This document shows, in pieces, positions 1 to 10,625 of a stretch of DNA of 64,000 bases. Both the position numbers and the translations under genes were made by a program. A model generated the notes under the pieces. That model was not told where the DNA came from. It was given only the letters and a program-made list of their open reading frames with translations, and did no database searches. Every line of letters starts with the position of its first letter. The first letter of the stretch is position 1. Source of the DNA: Gerris lacustris (lineage: Eukaryota; Arthropoda; Insecta; Hemiptera; Gerridae); the NCBI GenBank assembly GCA_951217055.1, contig OX578286.1, positions 14,967,050-15,031,049 of the forward strand, written 5' to 3'.

Positions 1-1318
1 ATCAATTCCCCTTTCTGCAGTATCATTGACCATCTTAAGAGCATATACCAAGGAGCATGCTTCTTAGAGAATCGTAGTGGGTCCCAAACAATTCAACGAA
101 AATATTTGTTTTAGTAGTAACGAAATGGCTTAGGTATTTTCCTTCAAAAACTAGGTTTTAATCAATCCTCTAATCGTTTCATTTCCTTTTTCTTTGCAGG
201 TTTGGTTTCTAAATTTTGATTCATATTTTCTTTATCTGCCTGAGTAATACGTTCGTCAAAAAGCCAATTCTGGATTTGTTTCTGATGGATACCAAATATG
301 TATGTCTCTTAGCAACTGTGAGAGCACTTTATTTAAAGTCTGCATCTGGATGAGAGCTCAAGAGCTCCAGCATATCCAAATAATTTTTTTTGGAGCCCGT
401 CGACTTACAACTGACTCGTGCTAAAAGCGAACATGTATGAGGCTGTGTGTGACGGCAAACCAACCACAACAATATTCGTCCACATTCCCCATTAATTCTG
501 GTACATGCTCCTTGAATTATTCCTGAAATAGAAGCTGTAGTATTAAATATATGCCAATGACATTTTCAAGTAGCATCAACTCAGTTCACTTCCCGAATAA
601 CTATTTTCTTTCAGGGCAACAGGTAAGCCAAGCGAATGCTCACAATCATTGCCAGTCACTAGAACTGAAACTCTATCATCTAATGTTTTGACACTCCCAT
701 AGGCGAGTCATATATCTAAAGGAAAGAGTTTACTATCCCAATGTAACACCAAATAAGGAGGATTATCAAAGTGTCTCTTCAATTTTGTTTGCCATTTACT
801 TTTATTTGTAAACGGTAGCTGGAGATACGGAAAACCGCTTTATAGAATTTTAAGAAATGAATCGGGTTGACCATTTTGTCAGCCTCATATATTATGTTAG
901 CTTTCGGCACGAGTCAGTTGTAAGTCGATGGGCTTCAAACAATGATTTGGACATACTGGAGCTTTTGAGCTCTTTCCCAGATGCAGACTAAATAAAGTGC
1001 TCTCACAGCTGCTAAGAAACTTTTTGGTATCCATCAGAAACAAAAGCAGGATTGGATTTTTGACGAACGTATTACTCAGGCAGATAAAGAAAATATGAAT
1101 CAAAATTTAGAAACCAAACCTGCAAAGAAAAAGGAAATGAAACGATTAGAGGATTGATTAAAACCTAGTTTTTGAAGGAAAATACCTAAGCCATTTCGTT
1201 ACTACTAAAACAAATATTTTCGTTGAATTGTTTGGGACCCACTACGATTCTCTAAGAAGCATGCTCCTTGGTATATGCTCTTAAGATGGTCAATGATACT
1301 GCAGAAAGGGGAATTGAT
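1..1318. repeat. Large imperfect palindrome cut by the window edge
   Basis: Positions 1-434 are the reverse complement of about 897-1318 with scattered mismatches. The spacer of about 460 bp (435-896) shows nothing I recognise. Position 1 pairs exactly with 1318, so the left arm probably continues outside the window. Both arms hold the same coding-like fragment, so this is an inverted duplication or a foldback element rather than a short-TIR MITE. Confidence 0.85.
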
Positions 1319-1440
1319 CTGATAAAAAAGTTCAACGAAACACCCATGGACGAAAATCAAAAACAATTCTTGTTAAGATAGTCGAGCATCACAGAAAAGT
1401 CGTCACCAAGCGAACAAAAGAAAATATTGCATTGTTCAAA
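1040..1440 (+). pseudogene. Broken coding fragment in the palindrome arm
   Basis: One frame reads DWIFDERITQADKENMNQN and ends in a stop near 1160. A second frame from about 1286 reads MVNDTAERGIDLIKKFNE and stops near 1380. A +1 shift there continues as KIVEHHRKVVTKRTKEN to about 1440. The NDTAERG...QFLL...EHR pattern resembles the C-terminal part of repetitive hypothetical proteins I recall from insect genomes, but I cannot name the family. Because of the frameshift and stops I call it a pseudogene. The left palindrome arm carries an antisense copy of the part before 1318. Confidence 0.45.
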
Positions 1441-2111
1441 GTTAATTAATATAATATAATATTTACCTATAATATTACCTATTAATCTAAGCGTCTAGTT
1501 TTAATATTTTTTTAAAGTATTTGATTCCTAGTTTTCCCAATAAAAATATTTAATATTGAAAAATCGTATTTTTTGCCTACTTTTACAAAACTGATCAAAG
1601 TGTGCAACCTCTAAATATTATCCAATCTTCATGAAATTTTTCATATATATCTTTTACATCACTTGGACTCGGGGCGTAAGCAAAGTCATATGAAAATCCC
1701 ACCTTTGGAAAAATGAAACACCCTAATATATATATAAAGCTTAATACCACAAATCCATCACAGAACCTCTAGCAATTTTGTATGGAGGTTCCTCTCTCAG
1801 GTGTTTGCTAAAAAATATTATTTGAAATCCGCCATCATGATTCAAAATGGTGGACATTAATAAGCAGAATTCAACGATATCTGCAGAACCAATTGCACTA
1901 GAACCTTGATATTCAGAAGCTAGCTTCCTTTTACGCCATAAAAAAAACTTGTAATAGGGTTTTTCAATCGACCATTTTGTTTAAAGATGGTGGCTGTATT
2001 GTTTAAACCATTTCCTCTCACTTACATAATTATCACAACATCTTTGATATTGTGACAACATTATAATAGAAAATGATCATTTTTAAATTAATATCAATGT
2101 CTACCAATAGG

Positions 2112-2149
<38 letters not shown>

Positions 2150-2860
2150 CTAAGGGGGAAATTGCAGTAAAGTAAAACAAATACAGGAAATTGAACCAGA
2201 AAAACCTATATAGAAATTTAATTTGGAAAAGTTAATACTTGGGAGATGGCTCCTTTTTAGTATGAAATCATATATTTACTAAAGATAATTCCAATTTAAA
2301 CCGTAAAGGGGGTGATTGGAAAAGGAAAATACTTCTGCAATTCCGGGAAAATTAACATTTAAAAATATCCCTCCAGTAGTTAGGAATCAAATAGCAATTT
2401 AGGTATTTCGGCAAATTAGAAATGTAATTGAAGTGTATAGAACCTCGAGGCAGTAATATATTCCTGCTTAATGAAATTATATTAATATCCAGGTACAAAC
2501 GAGTATATGCCAGGTAATTGTATAAAAGCTAGTACTAGTATAGGACCTAGTACTTTTATTAGAGCAGGTTGCTTTAATATTATGAGCTGATAATTTTACA
2601 GGATTACCAGATCATAGATACATGCTTACGTTATTGACGGTTACAAAAGATATTTAAACTAACTCTTTTAAATTAATTTCCAGTAACGATGTTGTTTTGA
2701 CTCTTCCAATAAAAAAATGAAACGTCCGAAGATAGATTTTCCGCTCCGCTATATCTTCCTACGCATATACTTAGTCTTAGTGACAGGCCAATCACACTCT
2801 CTAGTCCATTAATCTTGATGTATAAAGGTTTTATCTCCTTTATTGATGACGTTGCTATTA
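1441..2860. other. AT-rich stretch without genes
   Basis: No coding signal. It contains a run of 31 A at 2117-2147. The phrase GAAACACCCTA near 1715 resembles the outer end of an AGGGTGT-type terminal inverted repeat, but no partner end was found. The stretch 2210-2330 is weakly similar to the degenerate repeat at 62.0-62.2 kb. Confidence 0.5.
2117..2147 (+). repeat. Run of 31 A
   Basis: A possible retroposon tail, but no element body with target duplication could be defined upstream. Confidence 0.9.
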
Positions 2861-2876
2861 CTAGATCATCAAGATT

Positions 2877-3065
2877 GGTGACATTTGTAAAGCTGAGTTC
2901 CCATGGTCTGTGACTTGGCGAGCCTCACGTGCCTGGAAGCTTGTAGGCTTGTGGTTTGTCGAATCTTTAAAGAACTTTAAGCCACCATGAGCCATATTGA
3001 GCCAAGTACTCCATGATAAACTCGCCAAGCACGGACCATGGGAACCTAGCTTGCTAAATATCACC
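2877..3065. repeat. Short imperfect palindrome (hairpin element)
   Basis: The left arm at 2877-2921 and the right arm at 3022-3065 pair around the shared core GTTCCCATGGTC, followed by CTTGGCGAG. The loop is about 100 bp. The open frame on the minus strand across it has no recognisable protein. It is probably a MITE or foldback remnant, class unknown. Confidence 0.65.
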
Positions 3066-3162
3066 AGTAAATAATGTAATAAATATCAATCTTAACTAAT
3101 TGTTATCTACTAAAGATAGGATATGAATGAGGTCAAAAGCGTAATGGAGATCATTATTAAAG

Positions 3163-3740
3163 GTAGAAGGAAAAGTCTTTCCACGTAAAAAAATTATTTA
3201 TAAATCAAAGCAGCTTTCGGCTTCTGTAAGGTCCATCTTCAGTGTCGAAATGGGTGGAAACCTGAATCAACCAAAAGAGCTCATAGAGCGGGGTGATAAT
3301 CGTGAATCAACTAAAACAGCTTATAGAGCGGGGTGAGAAACGTGAATCAACTAAAATAGCTCATAGGGCGGGGTGAGAATCGTGAATCAACCAAAAGAGC
3401 TCATAGAGCGGGGTGAGAAACGTGAATCAACCAAAAGAGCACATAGGGCGGGGTGAGAATTGTGAATCAACCAAAAGAGCTCATAGAGCAGGGTGAGAAT
3501 CGTGAATCAACTAAAATAGAGCTCATAGGGCGGGGTGAGTCTGAGTCATGCAAACCCAGGCACTGGCCCAAGACTAAATTCTTTGTTTTGGCTTTCCATG
3601 ACTCACCCCACCCTATGAGCGCTCTTTTGCATGATTCACGTTTGCATCTTTTTCGGCACTGAAGATGGCCTTACAAAGGCCGAAAGCTGCTTTGATTTAT
3701 AAATAAATATTTTACCTGGAGAGATTTTTCCATCTGACAA
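3163..3740. mobile_element. Foldback element with internal 40-bp tandem array (family FB)
   Basis: Terminal inverted repeats at about 3163-3250 and 3645-3740 share the core AAAGCAGCTTTCGGC. Between them lies a 40-bp tandem array. A single inverted copy of the tandem unit sits inside the right end (about 3597-3645), so the ancestor was a palindrome whose left unit later expanded. Each end has the motif CTGAAGATGG, a short stem, then CCGAAAGC. The element at 13.4-14.0 kb has the same design, and a single related end lies at 32.4 kb. Confidence 0.75.
3253..3540 (+). repeat. Minisatellite, 40-bp unit, about 7 copies
   Basis: The unit begins GTGAATCAACCAAAAGAGCT and ends in GAGCGGGGTGAGAAAC. The 40-bp spacing is regular and units differ by a few substitutions. 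The last copy has a 3-bp insertion (ATAGAGCTC). The open frame through it is a by-product of the repeat. Confidence 0.9.
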
Positions 3741-4269
3741 CAGTGTCCGTGAGTTTTAGAAATGCTACTAGTTCGCATTCCTCCTTATTGGATTGCCTGT
3801 ACTATATGCAATATGCATCAACTTATTTAACAGCAATTCCATATTTAGATTGGAATTTTGTCACGTAGCAATTCTCTAGCTGCGTCACTGGGTAAGATTC
3901 CTTGCCCAGTGCCAATTTATGATTAATCCGACAGGGATTATCGTATCAGGTAAAAAGAAATTTCATTTACATCAAAAGAACAGAATGTTCTTTGATTGTT
4001 TGTGTGTTTTTTAAAATTTCTAATTTGGAGAAGTACAAAAGTTCATTCTTTAGAATTTGAACAAAGCTTGCGTTACCTTTGATAAGCATAGATGTGAAAA
4101 GTAATAATGTTCATCCCTATATAAGTAATTGTCAACCAAAGATTTAGTGCTAGTGGATGCTAAATATTTTGTTTTATTTAAGTAAATATTTAAAGAAAAT
4201 AAATCATTGCATAAAACAAAATATACGTTATATACATGATTAAATGACATTTTAGTTAAATCTTTTAAG
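3741..4269. other. No recognised feature
   Basis: AT-rich sequence with no coding signal or clear repeat boundary. Confidence 0.5.
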
Positions 4270-4277
4270 CTTTATAC

Positions 4278-5050
4278 CAGGGGTTCCCAAAGTTTTTTTA
4301 CCAAGCCCCCCACAGTCAAGAATAAATCATCCCACGCCCCCCCCCCCCCCCCCCCTTCACAATTTTATGAGATAATGAACAAAATAAAATAAACCATTAT
4401 TACATTTACCATTCATTTATTTGTATTACTATTATTTTTATAACATTAAAAGTAATCTTATTACAGATGATCTTATGGGATCTTATGAGATGGATGAGCT
4501 TGAATTTCTTTTACAAGATTCCCTATTGTTGGATGAGTATTAGAAAGTGCACAACAAAAATCAAGCACAGCAAAATCAAGTTTGCCACGATACTTTGTTT
4601 TTATTGCAACAAGTGCTGAAAAAAAAAAATTTTTTGCACAAATAAGTGCTTGAAAAAGGTAAATACAATCGAAGTGCTTGCTGTGATATACTGGGGTACA
4701 CTTTGTAATACTTAACCCATAACGATGATTTGTCCATTTTATCAAAATCGGCACTAGAACCTTTTTTTTATTTCTAAAGCTTGTTCTTGGAGTGTTTCGG
4801 GCAGGGAATCTATGTTGAGACTGAAAGGATCCATTGTTAATTTATAAATGTTGTCATCACATGTGTTATGAAAGTATCTTGATCTCGTTAAATTCGTCAG
4901 TGAGGTTCTCCAACTGGTTTGATATTTGGATTTTTATATAATCGCATTAGACGTTCGGACGTCAAATCTCGATCTCGAGGTCCCACGCCCCCCTTGACTT
5001 GTCTTCACGCCTCCCTTGGGGGGGCGCGCCCCCCACTTTGGGAACCATTG
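4278..5050 (-). mobile_element. hAT-superfamily DNA transposon remnant, 773 bp
   Basis: The terminal inverted repeats begin CAGGGGTTCCCAAAGT on the left and CAATGGTTCCCAAAGT (reverse complement) on the right. A perfect 8-bp target duplication CTTTATAC flanks the element at 4270-4277 and 5051-5058, which is diagnostic for hAT. Poly-C/poly-G tracts lie just inside the ends. The internal reading frame is a transposase C-terminus on the minus strand. The short length shows that most of the transposase is deleted, so it is non-autonomous. Confidence 0.93.
4473..4754 (-). pseudogene. hAT transposase C-terminal fragment
   Basis: The 93-codon minus-strand frame contains ALVAIKTKYRGKLD followed by LSNTHPTIGNLV. 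This matches the very C-terminal phrase (IKTKYRxxL...LSxxxPxI) of the SCAND3/ZBED/FAM200-like hAT transposases. The zinc finger, the catalytic core and most of the dimerisation domain are missing. It lies inside the TIRs at 4278-5050, so its origin is clear. It cannot encode an active enzyme. Confidence 0.8.
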
Positions 5051-5058
5051 CTTTATAC

Positions 5059-5580
5059 GATAAAACATGTTTTTCTTGGTAAATTAAAGTGTTTTTGAAA
5101 TTTTAATTAAATCCTTGTACCAAAAACTTATTCACAACTTATATTATAAATTCAAAAACACGGTTTAGCTCATACGTGAAACTTTTATTAACTTGGATCA
5201 ACAGAGGCAAAACTTTCAAACAAATAATGAAGAATAGTTTTTAAGGGTTATTGTGAGAGGTGAAAAATTCTGGAAAATTAATTTATACCGTGTATTCTAC
5301 CCTAAAGATTCCTTTGTTGCAAACTTATAGAATTTTTCAATGATTAAAGTCTCGAATATGTACCTGACTAATTCATATTGCATCCAAACAACAAATTATT
5401 ATGTATTTCTATTATTTAATTTTTTCGAATAAACTTACATCTATAATGAGCAAGTTTTTATAGAACCACATATACGTTTAGAAGCCTGTGGGTCGCCACA
5501 GGTGACTGATTACCAAATTTTGTGCAATCACTACAATTAATCTTTATATGTACAACGTTTGTCCTGGTGAAACGGTCGCA
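5059..5580. other. No recognised feature
   Basis: AT-rich DNA between the hAT element and the LINE tail cluster. No motif recognised. Confidence 0.5.
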
Positions 5581-5581
5581 G

Positions 5582-6300
5582 AATCTTAGCCAGACAACTC
5601 TTGGATGGCTCTAGAGCCTGTCTGAGATGAGGATCCCCAAGAAAATGTGGAAAGGGAGATTGTTCAAACAATAAAGACAGAATCAGAGCATGGATTAGAT
5701 GGATGGATAATGTGGAACAGAACTTATTAGCAATGAACATCATAGGACGGAGAGCAAAAGAGGCTGATAGATATGTATAGACGACGATTGCGCATGTGGT
5801 CAAAGACAATAATAAGGCTGTAGCAACACATATGTATGTAATCTTAACCATACTGACCACGGAAGCTTCACTAGGCCATTCTTGGATGACCATCTAGAGC
5901 GAATGTCTGAGATGAGGATCCCCAAGCAAATGTGGAAAGGAAGATTGTTCAAACAATAAAGACAGAGTCAGAGCATGGATTAGATGGATGGATAATGTGG
6001 AACAGAACTTATTAGCAATGAACATCATAGGATGGAGAGCAAAAGTGGCTGGGGAGATTGTTCAAAGAATATAGCCAGAGTCAGACCATGGATTATTGAT
6101 TATATGGATGAACATCATAGGATGGTGAATGAACATAGGATGGTGAGCGAAAGTGGCTGATAGATATGAATGGACGGTGATTTTGCATGAGGCCAAAGCC
6201 AATAATAAGGCTATAGCGACACATATGTATGTAAACTTAACTATACTGACAACGGTAACTTCATTAAGCCATTCCTGGATGACCATCTAGAGCAAATGTC
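5582..6300 (+). pseudogene. Tandemly multiplied LINE reverse-transcriptase tail
   Basis: The plus strand encodes pieces of the C-terminal tail of non-LTR retrotransposon polymerases in shifting frames. One is HLERMSEMRIPKQMWKGRLF (5891 onward). Another is AWIRWMDNVEQNLLAMNIIG, followed by RRAKEADRY. This matches the usual order GHLxRM...RIPKxxxxGR...RPRxRWxDxVExDLxxM...WRxxAxDR. The segment starts again near 5602, 5880, 6050 and 6274, so it is duplicated in tandem with partial copies. Stops and frameshifts occur in each copy. The long minus-strand frames here are shadows. Confidence 0.75.
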
Positions 6301-7408
6301 TGAGCTGAGGAAAATGCATTTAAAAAAAAAAAAAAATTTCCATGCATGCATCATAAGAAGCAATGTGGATAATGGAGAAGGATGAAGTTGAAACCTATCA
6401 AATTGTATCAAATTCGGACAAATAGTAAAATAGGCAAAATAGCACTATAGTATGTAAATAGTAAAATATAACTACTAATTTATTTAGTTAGGATTCATAT
6501 TTTGAATTATTTATTCTTAGAAGTTTCAAATAAAGTCAAAGAAAATTCAAACTCAAGTATCATTTATTCTCTTTTAAAATTAGATTGTTTAATTATCTTC
6601 TTTCAAATGAGAATAAGAAGGGTGTTTCAGGTTGTATTACATCGCAATCATCCCAAAACTTAGACAAGAGAAAGATAAATTAAGGCCCATGAAGTAGAAG
6701 AGAGGAAATCCAGGATAGGGAAGACTGAAGTAGATAAGATACTTGTATAGGAAGTTTAGTATGGTAGATGTAATGAAGTCAATTTTCTCCATTTCAAATT
6801 TCAATTCCTCTCCCTTTTCTCTTCTCCTTTCCTCAGTGTGTATTAGGTTTCTTCTTATCGACTTTTAACCCAAGAAAACGAGAGAGAGAAGGTTTTAGAA
6901 AGGTTTTCGGTGGCTTAAGTGTTTGAACTTGAAGGCAACTTTACAACTTAACTCCGTTTTCCCACCCTTTACCTATCTCTCCATCCCTTTTCAACTCATC
7001 AAGGAAACCTTCCTTCTGTAAACTTAAGCAGCGGCAGGAAAACTTCGATATAGACTTGAGGACTTCAAAACCCACGAGATGATGTGAAGTACTGAGTTAT
7101 AGAAGTATACTGGAGTTGGTCTTTTCGTTCAACAGAGGAAAAAAGGATAAAAAAATCTTTCAAAGGTAAAGTAATATGTAACAAGAAAATATAAAAAGAG
7201 AAAAAAAGATCTACTTCAAATAACAAATATTGACATCAGAAAACTTAAATAAAATGTTCACTATGATAAAAAAAAATAAAGAAAAGGTATATAGATAAGA
7301 AACATCATTAATAGTATATAAACAATAAATAGATACGAAATTTGACACAAAAGAAAATAATTAAGTGACACGATAGTAAGAGTGATCAAAATCTCATTGC
7401 GGATTTAT
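6301..7408. other. No recognised feature
   Basis: AT-rich sequence with oligo-A tracts (for example near 6320 and 7270). No reading frame, repeat boundary or family similarity was recognised. Confidence 0.5.
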
Positions 7409-7468
7409 ACTCTTGTCTAGTCTCGTTCTAGACAGCTAGAACGATTAAGTTGGACAATGTACACGTTC
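7409..7468 (+). repeat. 60-bp direct repeat, left copy, with internal hairpin
   Basis: It matches 7833-7892 at about 53 of 60 positions. It contains the hairpin TCGTTCTAG-ACAG-CTAGAACGA (9-bp stem, 4-base loop). The two copies lie immediately outside the SINE at 7469-7830. They are too long and too diverged for an ordinary target duplication. Confidence 0.85.
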
Positions 7469-7830
7469 AGGAGCCATCGTGGACAAGGGGTTCTAGGCGC
7501 TCGCCCAGCTATCAATAAGTCGAGGCGACTCGAGGTCGTGGGTTCGATCCCGTGCCATGATACTCTGAATTGCATTTATGAATCGTGGATGGAGCAGGGC
7601 GAGGGAAAGCCCCTATGGGGCACTCTTCCCCCGCACTTTAATGCACGCATATATAGCTTACTAATGACCACGCCTTCGCTTCGGTGGTACAATGTACAAA
7701 ATGAAGTAGCCTCCACCACAATGGCGTAAAATGGGCTTAAAAGATGGCCTAATTGGTACAAGTTGTTCGTCCAACCCGTTTTAGCAGGAAGTAGTACTAG
7801 ATTACTACTACTACTACTACTACTACTATT
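7469..7830 (+). mobile_element. tRNA-derived SINE, copy 1
   Basis: The phrase GTCGTGGGTTCGATCCCGTG holds a pol III B box (GGTTCGATCC at 7541-7550). The body shares with the other copies a segment ending CGCTTCGGYGGTACAATGTAC, then AAATGGGC...AATGGCCTAATTG and TTCGTCCxACxCG. It ends in a (CTA)n tail at 7803-7830. The 5' head (7469-7520) differs from copies 2 and 3, so it may be a subfamily with another tRNA-like head or a chimera. The 90-codon frame across it is not a gene. Confidence 0.8.
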
Positions 7831-7832
7831 AA

Positions 7833-7892
7833 ACTCTTGTCGAGTCTCGTCCTAGACAACTAGAACGACTAAGTTCGACCATGTACACTTTC
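7833..7892 (+). repeat. 60-bp direct repeat, right copy
   Basis: Partner of 7409-7468. It begins ACTCTTGTCGAGTCTCGT and contains the same hairpin with one mismatch in the stem. Confidence 0.85.
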
Positions 7893-9396
7893 GTCTGATT
7901 CATTCGTTTCACCAGCTAAGCTCTTGTAACTAACCCGAGATCCTTTGTCTCAAAAAACCAACATACGAGCAAACCCTGTGCACTCTCGCTCTCGACCTGT
8001 TTCGCCGAGAGCATACAGCCGGCAATAGTAGTGCACCAAAAATAATAACCACATAAAAAAGTACCAAACACAAACATTTGAAACATTGCAGTTATTTCTT
8101 GTGAATAATATAGCCCAATCACAGGAAAATTATAAATTATACCTCAAAAAAGGTGCCAATTTTTTTTTTTTTTTTTTGGAATCCGTCACATTGGGTGTTA
8201 AATGAAAGCGGAGTATTCCCTGAGTTCAAATATACATGTAATGTGGCTTCGTTTTTGTACAAATTCATCTTTGGGTCATGTGTCCTTAAATAATTAGTTT
8301 ATCCTGACCCCCCTCCCTATTTTTTTTAACAAATCAACGACAAAATCACGATTATTCTTTTTTCAACACAGGATTTTTTCTCTCGCCACATATTTTATAA
8401 GACAAAAAATATCCACCCTCTACTAGAGGTTAGATTAATAGCGTTTAGACGATAAAAATGCAACTAACTGCTTTTGGTCTATGGTAATATAATTAACGTC
8501 CCTAGTGTCCTTCTTCAATGCAAATGGGTAAAATGTTTAAATCGCCGGCATCTTGAAATGGCTGAGTTGATGAAGCTGATTATGAACTCGTCCGAGATAT
8601 TTTATCCGAGATTTATACAATAATTGCCTGAATATAATTCGTGGCGTTCCCCCATAAATATCATTAAAAAAAAGTCGTCTATTACATTCGGACATTTGAC
8701 TATCGAGCATTTTCAAGCATGATTAGACTCAGCGTAAAGGTGACTAGAATATTTATTAAAGACCAATGTAGAGGGTTTGATGAGGGTTTGGTTAGAGTGA
8801 CTTCAACCGGAAAAGTCAAGAAACCTAATTCCTCTCTTCTATGCAAATGGGTAATCGCTACACTGTCTTAAATTGATGCAAGAAGCATTATTTGAATTTA
8901 AAAAGTGTGGAATTTAAGCACTATGGAAGGCATGGTGGATGGTATTTTGTGGCTGGAAAAAAATTGTGGATAATATTGATGAAACAATATGGCAGTAAGA
9001 AAATACTGGTTGACTCAAGAAAAATAGTTGGAAAAAATGGGACTCTTCTTTTTGTCGGGGACGTTTTACATTCTTTCTAGCACTGGATATAATACAAAAA
9101 CATACTAATAATTTTCTGAGATATTATTAATATGAGGCAGGCAGTTAGAAAGATAAAGGTATAATGATTAACTTGAGGATCAATGTCCAATGAAAGGCTA
9201 CTTAAACCTTGTTTAAATAGGTGATGGAGTAGAAATAGACAAGAGAAATAGTTATAGCACTAAATTCAACACGTTCTCACAACGGAAAGAAAACCTTCTT
9301 CAGAAAAACTTCGGTACACAGTGAAGACAAATCTAGGGGCAATCAAGCAACTTCAATTAAGGAAATTAAGTTAACAGGCTTCTCAGTATACTCTTG
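7893..9396. other. No recognised gene
   Basis: Mostly AT-rich, with a T-run near 8161-8177 and C-rich patches near 8310. The phrase ATGCAAATGGGTAA occurs near 8519 and 8841, which may mark a faint old duplication. The 62-codon frame at 8892-9080 is AT-rich and matches nothing I recognise. Confidence 0.45.
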
Positions 9397-9406
9397 GCTA
9401 TACATA

Positions 9407-9701
9407 GTAGTCGTAGTAAGGTACGGGTAGGACGAACCACTTGTTCGAACCGAGCAATTAGGGCCCTTTTTACTAGCACCGTGGTAGAGAGTTCCAGCCA
9501 CTTCACACCATCATGTCTGTACATTGTACCGCCGAAGCGAGTATGATGTGATCATTAGTGAGCCATGTAAATCAAGAGTCTCACGGCGAGGGATTAAACC
9601 CCAACCTCCTGATCCATTGATGGCTGAGCAGACGTGGTTTAACCCACACGGCCACGCTAGCTCCCTGGAGGAGGTCCGATGAGTGCTGATGCTTCCAAAT
9701 A
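9407..9701 (-). mobile_element. tRNA-derived SINE, copy 2
   Basis: The reverse complement carries AGCTAGCGTGGCCGTGTGG (A-box region), then GTCTGCTCAGCCATCAATGG, a B-box-like GGGTTTAATCC, the shared body and a (TAC)n-type tail at its plus-strand left end. The 10-bp direct repeat GCTATACATA at 9397-9406 and 9702-9711 fits a target duplication. The B box has decayed (TTTAAT for TTCGAT). Confidence 0.85.
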
Positions 9702-9711
9702 GCTATACATA

Positions 9712-10390
9712 AGTACATAGTTATAATAAGTTCGTTAGGTAGGGGAGAGTACCTTAGCTGGAACAGATAGAACCAATGATGGGTGATGTGGACTATGGCT
9801 TATGCAGACGACCTTTTTTAAATAGCAGATTTTCCTAGGAAGCTTCAGAAAATTTACAGTGTTAGGATAAGTGGAGATTTTTTGTTTTTCAAATCTCCTC
9901 ACCATACTGTAGAAAACGTCGCGACTAAGTAAGTAAAGGTAGAGGAAGAGTACCTTGGGGAAAAAACGTTCATGAAGAAATTTTGGTTTTCCAGTCATTT
10001 AAGAATCTGCAAGAAAGAAAATTGGTGGCTAACCTACAACAATATAGTTTATACCTTAATGGGCCCAAATATCTGGGGGAATATGTGGCCTTAATGGGGG
10101 AAATATCTGATTTGTTCCATAAATTATGAAGAAATACTAAACCATTTCTTTTTCTCAGTGCCCACATTATGAAAACAAGATAATGCCTTAATAACTACAT
10201 TTCAATTGAAGCAATCAATAATGTATATAGTTTAACTGTTCAGGTATTTAGTCTAAGAGCCTTCTTATATATGTAGCAATTTATTATTAAATCATTAATG
10301 TTATTCGAACTCTATTGTAAAAACCAAGTATTAAAGGCTATCATATACTTTAAACTATTTATAACCATGTCTGACTATCTCCAACCACCT
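9712..10390. other. No recognised feature
   Basis: Two overlapping minus-strand frames of 65-87 codons lie here, but neither contains a motif I recognise. AT-rich. Confidence 0.45.
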
Positions 10391-10394
10391 CATA

Positions 10395-10625
10395 CACCAC
10401 TTTGACCAACTCTATACACTTCTGGCCAACTCTACTCACCTGTGACTCCACTTTGACCAACTCTATCCACCTCTGGCCAACTCTTCTCACCTGTGACGCC
10501 ACTTTGATCAACTCTAGCCACTTCTGGCCAACTATAATCACCTCTTACCCACGTTGTTTAACTCTTAATCACTTAATCACCGCTGGCCCACTTTGACCAA
10601 CTATAGCCCCATCTGGCCTATACTC
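10395..10625 (+). repeat. Degenerate minisatellite, about 51-bp unit
   Basis: The repeat is built on ACTTTGACCAACTCTA, CACYTCTGGCCAACTCT and CTCACCTGTGAC. The first two units are spaced 51 bp, and the array becomes irregular to the right. The sub-phrase CCAACTCTA suggests an older unit of about 17-20 bp. Frames on both strands through it are repeat shadows. Confidence 0.8.

Noticed and set aside
900..920. TTCGGCACGAG, identical to part of a cDNA-library adaptor
   Set aside because: The left palindrome arm has the diverged form TTTAGCACGAG at the matching place, so it is native sequence that happens to match.
4473..4754. A domesticated hAT-derived host gene
   Set aside because: The frame is only the last part of the protein, enclosed by intact TIRs and a perfect target duplication, so it is an ordinary deletion derivative.
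5537..5893. A 118-codon minus-strand frame resembling a secreted or membrane protein
   Set aside because: The plus strand here encodes the recognisable LINE polymerase tail, and the same minus-strand shadow recurs in the tandem copy at 6062-6286.
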